This document shows, piece by piece, positions 33,862 through 42,715 of a stretch of DNA of 64,000 nucleotides. Numbering within the stretch: position 1 is the first letter of the stretch; each line of letters starts with the position of its first letter. The translations under genes were made by a program, and so were the position numbers. Source of the DNA: Bacteroidia bacterium (GTDB lineage Bacteria > Bacteroidota > Ignavibacteria > UBA10030); the NCBI GenBank assembly GCA_022180565.1, contig BQML01000002.1:53888-117887 (forward strand). Direction: 5' to 3'. The notes under the pieces are model-generated. The model ran no database searches. It was not told the origin of the DNA and saw only the letters and a program-made list of their open reading frames with translations.

Positions 33862-35829
33862 TTAATCCAGAAAAACCCAATTCACTCCGACCCTGATATT
33901 CCTCCCCATGGCGGGGTAAGGATAAACGGTCATGTACTCTCGATCCAAGGGATTCTCCCACGCCAGAGTTACAAACGCATCGCCGATGCGGAAGACGCCG
34001 AACAGGTCGAGCGTGGAGAACGTATTCAGTACTCTGCCGGAATTCTCAGTGTAGAGGTCGTGGGATGGAACATAGCGGACGCCGGTGTGGCGCGATGCGA
34101 ATCGGGATTGGAACCCAAAGCGTGCATCCAAGGCTCCGTCGAACAGCGTGTCACGATAGGCTATTTCACCCGTCAGGATAAACTTCGGATGAAGGGAAAT
34201 CCCGCTCCCACCTGCAGTCGTTTCGGTCCATGTCAGCCCTCCTTTCGCCTCGAAGTGCCAAAGCCGCAGGCTGAGCCTTCCCGCGATCTGGCGGGTTCGA
34301 AGATTCGGAAGAACATCAAGGACAACCGCCGGAAACCGTTCGCTTGGTGACAACGCCCTGAAAATCAGGGCATTTTCTATCCGCCTGTCGGAAGTGTAAA
34401 CCTGAATGCTTGCCGGTCCGCCATAGAACTCCACAGCCAAGAACATTCGTTCGTGTTGTTCGAGCAGGTTCGGCGTACCGTAAAATCTGTAGAGGTTCCA
34501 GTTCTGCTCCTGGAGCGTCGGATGCCGGCCAATCCGCGAATACTCCGCGTTCAAAACGATTCTCGGTGTGGCGATAACGCTTGTTCTGACTCCCCAGGAC
34601 AAGTGTGTTGACGCATCGTTCTTCTCGCCGCGTACTGCCGCGCCCGGACGGAGGAACCCGGCGATCTCGTACGTGGCATCCGCGTACCAGGCGCTCATGG
34701 TGTTGGTGTGCACCCCCGCAGGTCCAAGCCCCGCGATCCTGTGCTCCAGTTGAAGGCCCGCAAAGCCGTTCAATTGCCCCGTCTTGACAATCTGATGGAG
34801 AATGACGCCCTGAACCTCGTAGGCGTACCGATCGAACCTTGAAGACGTGGCTCCTGTGGGATCCGTGTACTCCCGTTCAGCCGTGGTGAAGTACCCGTGC
34901 ACTTGTGTCGCCAAAGCTGTGTCAGGCAGAAGCAAGCCAACGGCCGAAAGCGTCACATCGCGCTGTGTCCGTCGCTCCGAGGCGTTGGCCGCAAGCACGA
35001 TCGCCTCCGCATCGCTGAAGGGGTTCAGCCCCCGCGCACGGGTACTGTCGACGTCGATGCCATTGTTCATGCCGACGGTCCACCGGCGGTACAGATCCGA
35101 GAAACTGATGTTCCACCGCTCGGACACGTTGTACCGCATCGCCGAACGGATAATCCAGGAATCGTATGTGCTGTTTACGAACCGGTCATCCCGCGCCTGT
35201 CGCTGTACGCCGAACTGCAGATTGAAATCACGAAAAATGTTCTGAGTGTAAAAGGCGTCTGTGAGGAGATGTTCGTAGGGTCCCTGGATGAACCGAATCT
35301 TCGTTATAGGCCGGTTCGTGCTGAATTGGCGGGTCCGGATATTGATCAATCCGGATGTACCCCCCGTCGAGGCGGAAAACGAGGCAAGCCTGCGAACGTC
35401 AAGGTGATCGACAGCTTCGATAGGGATTTCGTACGGATTGACCGTGCCTGTCACCGGGTTTCTGAGGGGTCGTCCGTCGAGCATAAAGGCAAGACCTCTG
35501 CCGTCGACTCCATCCACCATGATCTGATTCGTCAGACCCGGCCCACCAAGATCCCGGAGAAAAACACCGGGTTCGTACTTGAAGGAATCGTCGAGGGATC
35601 GGATATCCGACCAGAGAAAAGTCCGGTAATCAAGCCCGGCGGGGTCGACAAGGGCGTCAAGGGCGCCGAGGGTCGGGATGAACGGACTTTTCACCGAATC
35701 AGCCGCCGTACTCGTAGTGTCACCGGGAGCTTCATTCTGAGCGAGCCCTTGCGTAGTGAACAAGCCGGCCATGAGGAAGGCCGGGAGGAGGGCGCGGTGT
35801 AGCCCCAGAGTGCTGAAAGAGGGGGTCAT
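33862..35829 (-). CDS. TonB-dependent receptor-like outer membrane protein
   Basis: 655 aa with a signal peptide ending near GLAQ. A plug-like domain (about 70-180) with GPGLTNQIMVDGVDGRGLAF-type residues, then repeating amphipathic strands rich in aromatic residues to the C-terminus, which ends in Trp-Val-Phe as barrel proteins do. No N-terminal carboxypeptidase-like or STN domain is evident. It is shorter than typical receptors, so a small ligand or a channel/adhesin role is possible. Its start overlaps the ispE stop by four bases (ATGA), an odd partner. Confidence 0.85.
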   Translation of the reverse strand: MTPSFSTLGLHRALLPAFLMAGLFTTQGLAQNEAPGDTTSTAADSVKSPFIPTLGALDALVDPAGLDYRTFLWSDIRSLDDSFKYEPGVFLRDLGGPGLTNQIMVDGVDGRGLAFMLDGRPLRNPVTGTVNPYEIPIEAVDHLDVRRLASFSASTGGTSGLINIRTRQFSTNRPITKIRFIQGPYEHLLTDAFYTQNIFRDFNLQFGVQRQARDDRFVNSTYDSWIIRSAMRYNVSERWNISFSDLYRRWTVGMNNGIDVDSTRARGLNPFSDAEAIVLAANASERRTQRDVTLSAVGLLLPDTALATQVHGYFTTAEREYTDPTGATSSRFDRYAYEVQGVILHQIVKTGQLNGFAGLQLEHRIAGLGPAGVHTNTMSAWYADATYEIAGFLRPGAAVRGEKNDASTHLSWGVRTSVIATPRIVLNAEYSRIGRHPTLQEQNWNLYRFYGTPNLLEQHERMFLAVEFYGGPASIQVYTSDRRIENALIFRALSPSERFPAVVLDVLPNLRTRQIAGRLSLRLWHFEAKGGLTWTETTAGGSGISLHPKFILTGEIAYRDTLFDGALDARFGFQSRFASRHTGVRYVPSHDLYTENSGRVLNTFSTLDLFGVFRIGDAFVTLAWENPLDREYMTVYPYPAMGRNIRVGVNWVFLD

Positions 35830-36707
35830 GCCTCGGAAAATGGCGGTGTTGGCTGATGGGTGGGTGAAAAGAAGGGCTTCGTAACGAAAACGCGTCCCAA
35901 CGGTTCAAGATTTCTCATGAGCGCGTGAGCAGTAGCTTCGGATTTCGTCAGTGCAAAAACGGAGGACCCGCTCCCGGTCAGAAGGGCGACCTCGGCCCCG
36001 TGACGAAGCATTGCCTGCTTGAGATCACGGATCTCCGGGTGGAGCCCGAACACCACGGGTTCGAAATCATTGACCAGCTTTGAGGCAAGGACTTCCGGTT
36101 CGTGGAGATGATTCAGGAGGACCGATTTGAAATCAACGAGGGACATGTGTTCCGACGTCCTTCGAAGATTATTGTATGCCGTCGCCGTGGATACATGAAT
36201 GGGAGGTGTGACCACAATGATCCAGTAAGGAAGGCCAAGGCGCAGTGGCTCGAGGTGCTCACCCCGTGAAGTCGCGTAGGCACTTCCTCCGTTCAGGAAG
36301 AACGGCACATCGGAACCAAGGGAGACCGCAAGCGTCCGAAGTTCGTCATCGCTGATATCGAGATTCCACAGAGCACGAAGGCTTTTCAAGGTTGAGGCGG
36401 CGTCTGCACTGCCACCCCCCAGCCCGGCCCCCAGGGGAATATTCTTTGCCAGCATGATCTCTGCCCCGTCCTGGATGCCCGTGAGATCGCGCAGGAGGTG
36501 AGCGGCGCGGAGGCAAAGGTTTGTCCGGTCGTTCGCCAGGTCTGGGTGTGTCGTCGAGAAGATCACGTCGCGTTCATGGAGGCGGAATGTCAGTTCGTCG
36601 GCAATATCGACCTGGTGGAACACCGTTTCGATATCATGATAGCCATCGGGTCGTTTGCGCAGAACGCGAAGCCCGAGGTTGATCTTCCCGTACGCCCGTG
36701 TTTTCAT
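35826..36707 (-). CDS. ispE: 4-diphosphocytidyl-2-C-methyl-D-erythritol kinase
   Basis: 293 aa GHMP kinase of the MEP isoprenoid pathway; it phosphorylates the 2-hydroxyl of CDP-ME. N-terminal AYGKINLGLRVL (substrate motif), ATP loop PLGAGLGGGSADAASTL, and C-terminal LLTGSGSSVFAL are all present. Normal length. It is the first gene of a minus-strand trio and is divergent from kdsA. Confidence 0.95.
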   Translation of the reverse strand: MKTRAYGKINLGLRVLRKRPDGYHDIETVFHQVDIADELTFRLHERDVIFSTTHPDLANDRTNLCLRAAHLLRDLTGIQDGAEIMLAKNIPLGAGLGGGSADAASTLKSLRALWNLDISDDELRTLAVSLGSDVPFFLNGGSAYATSRGEHLEPLRLGLPYWIIVVTPPIHVSTATAYNNLRRTSEHMSLVDFKSVLLNHLHEPEVLASKLVNDFEPVVFGLHPEIRDLKQAMLRHGAEVALLTGSGSSVFALTKSEATAHALMRNLEPLGRVFVTKPFFSPTHQPTPPFSEA

Positions 36708-36756
36708 GAGCTGTGGAAAAATAGGGAATTAATACCAGCCAGTAAAGGGCGGTTCT

Positions 36757-36785
36757 TTGATTGTGGGATGATTTTTTGCTATGTT
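36757..36785 (+). promoter_or_regulatory. Candidate extended -10 promoter of the Kdo/Lpt operon
   Basis: TTGATT (36757-36762), 17 bases, TATGTT (36780-36785) with TG at 36777-36778 (TGCTATGTT). Predicted start about nine bases before the kdsA ATG. Confidence 0.55.
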
Positions 36786-36800
36786 AGAATGTTTTTATCG

Positions 36801-37619
36801 ATGAGTGTGCAGATTGAACATATTACAGTGGGTGACGGTGCTCCGCTTGTGTTGATAGCTGGTCCGTGTGTCGTGGAGGGCCGTGACGTGGTTTTCTTCA
36901 CCGCGGAGGCAGTTCGCAGGGCGGCTGAGGCATGGTCGCTCCCCGTGATCTTCAAGGCGTCGTACAAAAAGGCAAACCGGACAAGTTCTTCGTCGTTCAC
37001 GGGGATCGGCATGGATGAGGCCCTCGGCATACTTGCAGATGTCAGGAGGGAATTCGGAATGCCGGTCTTGACCGACATTCATCTGCCTCAGGAGGCATCC
37101 CCTGCCGCCCAGGTGGCCGATGTTCTGCAAATCCCGGCATTCTTGTGTCGGCAGACCGAACTCTTAGCCGCGGCGGGTGAAACAGGAAAGGCCGTGAATA
37201 TCAAGAAAGGTCAGTTTCTAGCCCCGGGTGACATGAAACATGCCGCGGAGAAAGTCATCGCCACCGGCAACAGGAGGATTCTTTTGACCGAGCGCGGCAC
37301 GACGTTCGGATACAACAATCTCGTCGTGGACATGCGTTCGCTCGCGATTATGCGGAAGACCGGATTTCCGGTGGTTCTCGATGTCACGCATTCAGTCCAA
37401 TTGCCCGGCGCGGCTCAGACCGCGAGCGGCGGACAACCGGAGTTCATTGCCCCCCTCGCGAGGGCCGGCGTTGCGGCGGGCTGTGATGCGTTGTTTGTAG
37501 AGACTCATCCGGAGCCGGCAAAGGCTCTGAGCGACGGATCGAGCCAATTGCCGCTGAAGGATCTGGATTCTCTTTTAAAACAGGTCTGCGCACTCGACGC
37601 TGCCCTGCGGTCGTTGTGA
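36801..37619 (+). CDS. kdsA: 3-deoxy-8-phosphooctulonate synthase (Kdo-8-P synthase)
   Basis: 272 aa from ATG 36801; an in-frame ATG 12 bases earlier (36789) adds four residues. It condenses PEP with arabinose-5-phosphate. Motifs: IAGPCVVEGRD, KASYKKANRTSSSSFTG, LTDIH, NIKKGQFLAPGDM, ERGTTFGYNNLVVDMR and DVTHSVQLPG. All conserved for a KdsA rather than a DAHP synthase. It opens the Kdo/LPS export operon that continues to lptB. Confidence 0.96.
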   Translation: MSVQIEHITVGDGAPLVLIAGPCVVEGRDVVFFTAEAVRRAAEAWSLPVIFKASYKKANRTSSSSFTGIGMDEALGILADVRREFGMPVLTDIHLPQEASPAAQVADVLQIPAFLCRQTELLAAAGETGKAVNIKKGQFLAPGDMKHAAEKVIATGNRRILLTERGTTFGYNNLVVDMRSLAIMRKTGFPVVLDVTHSVQLPGAAQTASGGQPEFIAPLARAGVAAGCDALFVETHPEPAKALSDGSSQLPLKDLDSLLKQVCALDAALRSL

Positions 37620-37670
37620 ACGGGCGCGCCTTGGCTCCCGGTCTTCCATTCTGTCCCATTCTCATTGTCC

Positions 37671-38171
37671 ATGTCTCGCACTTCTGTTCATACGGTCCGC
37701 CTGAAGCCGATTGCCCTTTTCTTGCTGGATGTTGATGGCGTCATGACGGACGGCGGAATTTACTACACGGAATCCGGCGAGGAAATGAAGCGGTTCCACA
37801 CCCAGGATGGGTATGGACTCGTGAAACTTCAGAAGGCTGGTGTGGTTGTGGCATTATTGACCGGCCGGTATTCTCGGCTTGTTGAGCGGCGAGCGAAGGA
37901 ACTGGGGATTTCTGAAATCTACCAGAATGTGGAAGACAAAGGAATGGCCTATGCTGCAATGAAAACGCGGCTCAGGCTCACCGACAGGCAAATCGCCTAT
38001 ATGGGGGATGATGAGCCGGACCTTCAGGTGCTCCGGCAAGTGGGGTTCTCGGCCGTGCCCGCAGATGCAGCAGAAGTCGTTCGCAGAGAGGCACACTATG
38101 TATGCAAACGAAAAGGCGGAGAGGGGGCGGTGCGTGAAGTGGTCGATTTGATTCTGAAGGCACGGAGATGA
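37671..38171 (+). CDS. kdsC: Kdo-8-phosphate phosphatase (HAD family)
   Basis: 166 aa from ATG 37671. HAD motif I DVDGVMTDG, the following TESGEEMKRFHTQDGYG, motif II LLTGR and motif IV GDDEPDLQVL are the KdsC pattern, a capless HAD tetramer. It removes phosphate from Kdo-8-P. The 51 bases after kdsA contain nothing recognisable. Its stop overlaps the next start (ATGA). Confidence 0.94.
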   Translation: MSRTSVHTVRLKPIALFLLDVDGVMTDGGIYYTESGEEMKRFHTQDGYGLVKLQKAGVVVALLTGRYSRLVERRAKELGISEIYQNVEDKGMAYAAMKTRLRLTDRQIAYMGDDEPDLQVLRQVGFSAVPADAAEVVRREAHYVCKRKGGEGAVREVVDLILKARR

Positions 38172-38950
38172 ACGAAGAGGAGCATTTTCCGCGGGATTTG
38201 ACGCAGTTGGAGAGTGAATTGCTGTTGTGGGTGTTGCCGGAGGACCGCCCGGGGTACAACGAAATGCGCCGTTATGTGCGGAAATGGAAAGTGACGTCCC
38301 GGGGGCGGCGGGGTGCAGGCAATTACATCCTGTCACCGCTCGATGAAAGGATCGACCTGGAATCTCCCTTGCCGCAGGTTCTTGCCTACGGTGTGCTTGA
38401 GACAGACCGGGGAGAAATCGCAGTCAGTGTTCGCGAGCCGATGGGGAAACAGATTGAGTTCGAGATCACCAAGCTCGGCGCCGGAGAGTTGGATTCTGGA
38501 TTTCATGAGCATCGGCGATGGACGTTATCTGCCTGGCATCCAAGCTTGCCGTGCCCGAAATGCGGCAAGCCTTGTCGGGAGGTATTCATGCGCACCAGCG
38601 GCGGCCGTTCGCTCACGCTTGGAGTGTGCAGGGGGGATGAGCGGCTGTGGATTTATGACCGTCTGACGGGGATGAACATCCCGGTGCCGATCACGAATTT
38701 CTATAACGAGCTCATGCTTCACAAGAAAGTCCGCGATCCAGAGATTGCCCTTGATCCTCGAAGATTCTTTGCCGATTTGCCGGGGTTTAGGGATCGTGAG
38801 CTTATCGAAGCGTTCAGAACCTATAACATGATCAGGACCAAGGTTTCCATGGAAGACGACATTGTCGTTCCGGCATCCGTCCAGCCGTCGTTCGTGGCTC
38901 GGCTGGTTACTCTCGTCCGACAACGTTTCTCCAAGAGGGATCAGGTATGA
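38168..38950 (+). CDS. Unknown protein with a single zinc-knuckle, inside the Kdo/Lpt operon
   Basis: 260 aa, soluble, no signal peptide. One CPKCGKPC knuckle (about residues 128-135) and a further Cys in TLGVCRGDER may complete a metal site. Other visible blocks are an N-terminal acidic segment, RYVRKWKV, and a C-terminal helical part ending in many basic residues. I recognise no family. It overlaps kdsC upstream and kdsD downstream by four bases each, so its synthesis is tied to Kdo metabolism. A regulatory or assembly role is possible. Confidence 0.8.
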   Translation: MNEEEHFPRDLTQLESELLLWVLPEDRPGYNEMRRYVRKWKVTSRGRRGAGNYILSPLDERIDLESPLPQVLAYGVLETDRGEIAVSVREPMGKQIEFEITKLGAGELDSGFHEHRRWTLSAWHPSLPCPKCGKPCREVFMRTSGGRSLTLGVCRGDERLWIYDRLTGMNIPVPITNFYNELMLHKKVRDPEIALDPRRFFADLPGFRDRELIEAFRTYNMIRTKVSMEDDIVVPASVQPSFVARLVTLVRQRFSKRDQV

Positions 38951-39927
38951 ACCCGACAATTGAAAAGGGGAGGGAGGTCATCAGGATCGAGGCGGCCGCC
39001 CTAGCCGCTCTTGAGGGAAAAATCGACGAACATTTCACGAAAGCCGTGGATCTTCTCTTGAATTGCACCGGCCGCGTCATCATTACGGGCATGGGCAAAT
39101 CGGGGCTTGTGGCCCGAAAGATCGTGGCGACGATGAATTCCACCGGAACCTCCGCGATCTTCCTTCATCCATCGGATGCTGTTCATGGAGACCTCGGGAT
39201 GGTTCGGAAGGATGACGTGGTGATCTGTATTTCGAAGAGTGGGGATACGGAGGAAATCCGCGACATCCTACCTCTCCTTCGACGTATTGGAGTGAAAATC
39301 ATCGCCATGGTGGGGACTCTGGGTTCGCCCCTGGCCAAGGAAAGTGACATTGTTCTTGACATCAGCGTCACGGAGGAGGCGTGTCCGCACGACCTTGCAC
39401 CGACAGCTTCTACGACGGCGACGCTGGCCATGGGAGATGCGCTGGCAGTCGCGCTGCTTGAACGCCGCAATTTCACGAAGGAAGATTTTGCAATGTTCCA
39501 TCCCGGAGGGAATCTCGGCAAGCAGTTGCTGTTGAAGATCGAGGAGATGATGGTGGCAGGCAAGGATATTCCCGTCGTGAAGGAGGAGGCGACCCTTCCG
39601 GAAGCAATTTATGTAATGACCTCGGGACGCCTGGGGGCAACCTGCGTGGTGGACGGCAACGGGAGGCTGACGGGGATTATTACGGACGGCGATTTGCGAA
39701 GATTGCTTGCGCGTATGACAAATGTTACCGACGTGCGTGCCTCAGAGGTTATGACGCGCAACCCCAAGACGATCCGGCGAGGCATGCTTGCCGTGGTGGC
39801 TCTGGAGGAGATGGAGCGGTTCAGCATCACCCAGCTCATCGTGGTGGACGATGACCAGAAGCCGGTGGGAATGGTGCATCTCCACGACCTCGTGAAGGCC
39901 GGTTTGCGCAACGGAGGCTCGGCGTGA
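38947..39927 (+). CDS. kdsD: Arabinose-5-phosphate isomerase (KpsF/GutQ family)
   Basis: 326 aa: N-terminal SIS domain with GMGKSGLVARKIVATMNSTG and HPSDAVHGDLGMV, followed by two CBS domains in the last 120 residues, the standard architecture. It makes arabinose-5-phosphate from ribulose-5-phosphate for KdsA. All three early Kdo genes are thus together (kdsA, kdsC, kdsD); kdsB is not in the window. Overlaps both neighbours by four bases. Confidence 0.94.
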   Translation: MNPTIEKGREVIRIEAAALAALEGKIDEHFTKAVDLLLNCTGRVIITGMGKSGLVARKIVATMNSTGTSAIFLHPSDAVHGDLGMVRKDDVVICISKSGDTEEIRDILPLLRRIGVKIIAMVGTLGSPLAKESDIVLDISVTEEACPHDLAPTASTTATLAMGDALAVALLERRNFTKEDFAMFHPGGNLGKQLLLKIEEMMVAGKDIPVVKEEATLPEAIYVMTSGRLGATCVVDGNGRLTGIITDGDLRRLLARMTNVTDVRASEVMTRNPKTIRRGMLAVVALEEMERFSITQLIVVDDDQKPVGMVHLHDLVKAGLRNGGSA

Positions 39928-40460
39928 CGGTGAGGTGGGCAGGAGTGCTCATCGTGGCCTTGTACGCTCTGGGATGCGAGGAGAAGATCAGGCCCACGGT
40001 GCTGTCCGGGATCGACGCGGGTTCTTTGCCGCTCCAGGAAAGCTGGAACAGCACCGTGACTCTTTCCGATTCCGGGGTGACGAAAGCAATCATCAAAGCC
40101 GGTTACATTCGCGTGTATGAGCAACCCCGGCAGACTCTCTTGAGTGAAGGTGTCGTTGTGGATTTCTTTGACGATGAGGGACGAGCCACGTCCGTCCTTA
40201 CCTCTCGGCAGGCAAAGGTGGATGACCTCACCAACAACCTTGAGGCATGGGGGGAGGTCTTGGTCGTGTCGAGGACGGATAGTACGATTCTGCGGACGGA
40301 GCGTCTGTTCTGGGATAACAGGAAGCAACTCATCCACACTCCGGATTTTGTGGCAATCGTGTCTCCTGCGGAGAGGATACAAGGAACGGGGTTTGAAGCT
40401 GAAGAGAATCTGAAGAACTATAGGATCTTCAGGGTCTCGGGAGAAACGAAGGCACAATGA
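39924..40460 (+). CDS. lptC: LPS export periplasmic protein LptC
   Basis: 178 aa from GTG 39924, overlapping kdsD (GTGA). A hydrophobic N-terminus ends in ALGC at about Cys18, a lipobox-like site, so it may be a lipoprotein rather than the helix-anchored LptC of E. coli. The body has the beta-jellyroll pattern with DFFDDEGRATSVLTSRQAKVD and VVVSRTDSTILRTERLFWD, typical of LptC. It bridges the LptB ABC complex to LptA. Confidence 0.85.
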   Translation: MTVRWAGVLIVALYALGCEEKIRPTVLSGIDAGSLPLQESWNSTVTLSDSGVTKAIIKAGYIRVYEQPRQTLLSEGVVVDFFDDEGRATSVLTSRQAKVDDLTNNLEAWGEVLVVSRTDSTILRTERLFWDNRKQLIHTPDFVAIVSPAERIQGTGFEAEENLKNYRIFRVSGETKAQ

Positions 40461-41731
40461 TTCGCGTAGCGGCTCTGGTTCTTCTGCTGACGGCGATCGC
40501 GGGTCTACTGTTTGCCCAAGGGAGGCGGTCCGTGGAGCTTCGCTCAGCCCAGCAGCTCAACGTCCGGGAAATCGAGGGAGAAGAAGTCCGGGATTTCATC
40601 GGGGACGTCCATTTTGTCCAACCCTCTGACCAGGGAGCGCAGATTCATCTCTGGTGCGACCGCGCACTGCAGTTCATGAAGCGCGGGAGAATTGAATTAA
40701 TGGGAAACGTCAAGATCGTGAGAGACAGCGTCACGCTGACGGGAAAGCAAGGGACTTACCTGAGTGCGTCACGCTCTGCCACGATGAAGGATGGGGTACG
40801 CCTCCAGCGCGTGGACGGAACAACGCTGACCGCAAAGGAGGGCTTGTATATGGCAGAGGAGAGGAAAGCGACGTTCGTCGGAGACGTCGTGGTGGTCGAT
40901 TCTGTTTCCACGACACGGTGCGACTCGCTGGTTTTCTTTGAATCAGGAAATCGCTCCCATGCGAAGGGAAACGTGAAAGTTGTGAGTCCCGGGGACGGCG
41001 TCACCGTTTTCGCGGACTCGTTGGCCCACTTCGGCGACATTGATTACACCATTGTCCCTTTGCGGCCCAGAATGGTTCATGTGGATACCCTGGGTCCGGG
41101 AAGAATCGATACGCTGGTGGTGACGGGTCGCGTGATGGAGGCCTATCGTGACACGACTCTGCGGTACATCGTCCGGGATAGCGTCGTGTTCGCACGTGAC
41201 GAGCTGGCCGGTCGCAGTGGATATGCTCTGTATCGTCCATCGGAAGGTCTTGTCGTGCTGCTGAAGAATCCGGTTGTCTGGTATGCGGAGAACCAGATCA
41301 CGGGCGATTCCATTGCAGTGATCCTTCAAGACGGTAAGCTCCGCCAGGTCTTCGTTGCCGGAAGGGCGATGGCAGTGTCACGGGCCGACACGGCGCTCCC
41401 GGAGCGATTTGACCAGCTGACCGGACGTGAGGTGACGCTTTTCTTTCGGGATGGACAGATTGAGAAGATCGAAGCGGTCAGGAACGCCATAAGTCTGTAC
41501 TATTTGTTTGAAGGAACCACGCCCAACGGTGTGAATCGATCGAGCGGAGACAGGATTCTCGTTGAGCTTGCTGATGGCCAGGTGCAAGACATCACGGTGT
41601 ACGGGGGCGTGGAGGGCACGTACCGTCCGGAAAATCTTATTCTGACCCGGGAACGAAGTTTTAATCTCGATGGTTTTCGCTGGCATGGAGGCCGGCCGCG
41701 ACGGAGGGGCATTGATCTTGTGTATGACTAG
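40457..41731 (+). CDS. OstA-like LPS transport protein (LptA type)
   Basis: 424 aa with a signal peptide ending near LLFAQG. Repeated OstA/LptA-type beta segments such as GDVHFVQ, GNVKIVRDSVTLTGKQGTYL and VFVAGRAMAV run along the chain, forming the hydrophobic groove that carries LPS. It is more than twice the length of E. coli LptA, so it may contain two jellyroll units or span more of the periplasm. Placed between lptC and lptB, its role in LPS export is well supported by context. Confidence 0.82.
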   Translation: MIRVAALVLLLTAIAGLLFAQGRRSVELRSAQQLNVREIEGEEVRDFIGDVHFVQPSDQGAQIHLWCDRALQFMKRGRIELMGNVKIVRDSVTLTGKQGTYLSASRSATMKDGVRLQRVDGTTLTAKEGLYMAEERKATFVGDVVVVDSVSTTRCDSLVFFESGNRSHAKGNVKVVSPGDGVTVFADSLAHFGDIDYTIVPLRPRMVHVDTLGPGRIDTLVVTGRVMEAYRDTTLRYIVRDSVVFARDELAGRSGYALYRPSEGLVVLLKNPVVWYAENQITGDSIAVILQDGKLRQVFVAGRAMAVSRADTALPERFDQLTGREVTLFFRDGQIEKIEAVRNAISLYYLFEGTTPNGVNRSSGDRILVELADGQVQDITVYGGVEGTYRPENLILTRERSFNLDGFRWHGGRPRRRGIDLVYD

Positions 41732-41743
41732 CGGAGACGCCTT

Positions 41744-42499
41744 GTGAATCGAATACCGGAACATGGTGCGGCAACGCTGCGTGCAGAAGGTCTCGTCAAG
41801 AAGTACAAGAAGAGGACCGTCGTTAGTCAGGTGTCCGTCGATGTTCGGCAAGGAGAAATTGTGGGTCTGCTCGGTCCGAACGGAGCGGGAAAAACCACGA
41901 CGTTCTACATGATCGTGGGGATGGTTCGTCCGAATGACGGGCGCGTGTTTGTCAATGAGGAGAACATCACCACTCTCCCGATGTACCGCAGGGCTCGCCT
42001 GGGTATCGGATACCTCCCTCAGGAAGCGTCGGTATTTCGCCGACTGACGGTGCGAGAGAACCTTCTGGCCGTGCTGGAGATGAGTTCGATGAGCAGGAAG
42101 GAGCAGGAAGAGAAGTGTGATCGTCTCCTGGAGGATTTCGGGCTTGCCCGTCTTGCGCGGAGTAAGGCGTATGTGCTGTCTGGCGGTGAAAGGCGGCGGA
42201 CTGAGATTGCGCGCGCACTGGCGTTGGATCCGCGATTCATGCTGTTGGACGAACCTTTCGCAGGGATTGATCCGATCGCCGTTGAAGACATCATGAAGAT
42301 CATCGGCACTTTGAGGGACAAGAAGATCGGCGTGTTGATCACGGATCATAATGTGCATGAGACACTTTCAATTACAGACCGATCATACTTGCTGTTTGAA
42401 GGGAAAATTCTCAAATCCGGTACGGCAGAATTCCTCGCCAACGACCCTGAGGCTCGGAAGCTGTATTTGGGAGAGAAATTCAAGCTGGATCGGTATTAA
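41744..42499 (+). CDS. lptB: LPS export ABC transporter ATPase LptB
   Basis: 251 aa from GTG 41744. Walker A GPNGAGKTT, signature LSGGERRRTEIARALA, Walker B FMLLDEPFAGIDP and the switch His in ITDHNVHETL are intact; the overall sequence is LptB-like rather than LivF-like. It energises LPS extraction with LptFG, which are not in the window. It is the last gene of the Kdo/Lpt operon and is followed by the octamer repeat. Confidence 0.95.
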   Translation: MNRIPEHGAATLRAEGLVKKYKKRTVVSQVSVDVRQGEIVGLLGPNGAGKTTTFYMIVGMVRPNDGRVFVNEENITTLPMYRRARLGIGYLPQEASVFRRLTVRENLLAVLEMSSMSRKEQEEKCDRLLEDFGLARLARSKAYVLSGGERRRTEIARALALDPRFMLLDEPFAGIDPIAVEDIMKIIGTLRDKKIGVLITDHNVHETLSITDRSYLLFEGKILKSGTAEFLANDPEARKLYLGEKFKLDRY

Positions 42500-42519
42500 G
42501 AACGAAGGGACGAGGGAGC

Positions 42520-42703
42520 GAAATAACGAAATAACGAAACAACGAAATGATGAAACAACGAAACAACGAAATAATGAAACAACGAAATAGCGAAATAACG
42601 AAACAACGAAATAATGAAACAACGAAATAGCGAAATAACGAAACAACGAAATAATGAAACAACGAAATAGCGAAACAACGAAACAACGAAACAACGAAAT
42701 GAT
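42520..42703 (+). repeat. Octanucleotide tandem repeat, 23 units of GAAAYAAY type
   Basis: 184 bases of exactly phased 8-base units, each beginning GAAA (GAAATAAC, GAAACAAC, GAAATAAT, GAAATAGC, GAAATGAT). A 40-base higher-order unit of five octamers recurs (about 2.6 copies), showing growth by block duplication. It lies between lptB and aroF and ends 12 bases before the aroF ATG. All frames on the minus strand are open, producing false Phe/Ser/Leu-rich frames. Confidence 0.97.
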
Positions 42704-42715
42704 GAAAAGATTCTT

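Noticed and set aside
34897..35802. Plus-strand frame of about 300 codons
   Set aside because: Antisense of the barrel-protein gene; no domains.
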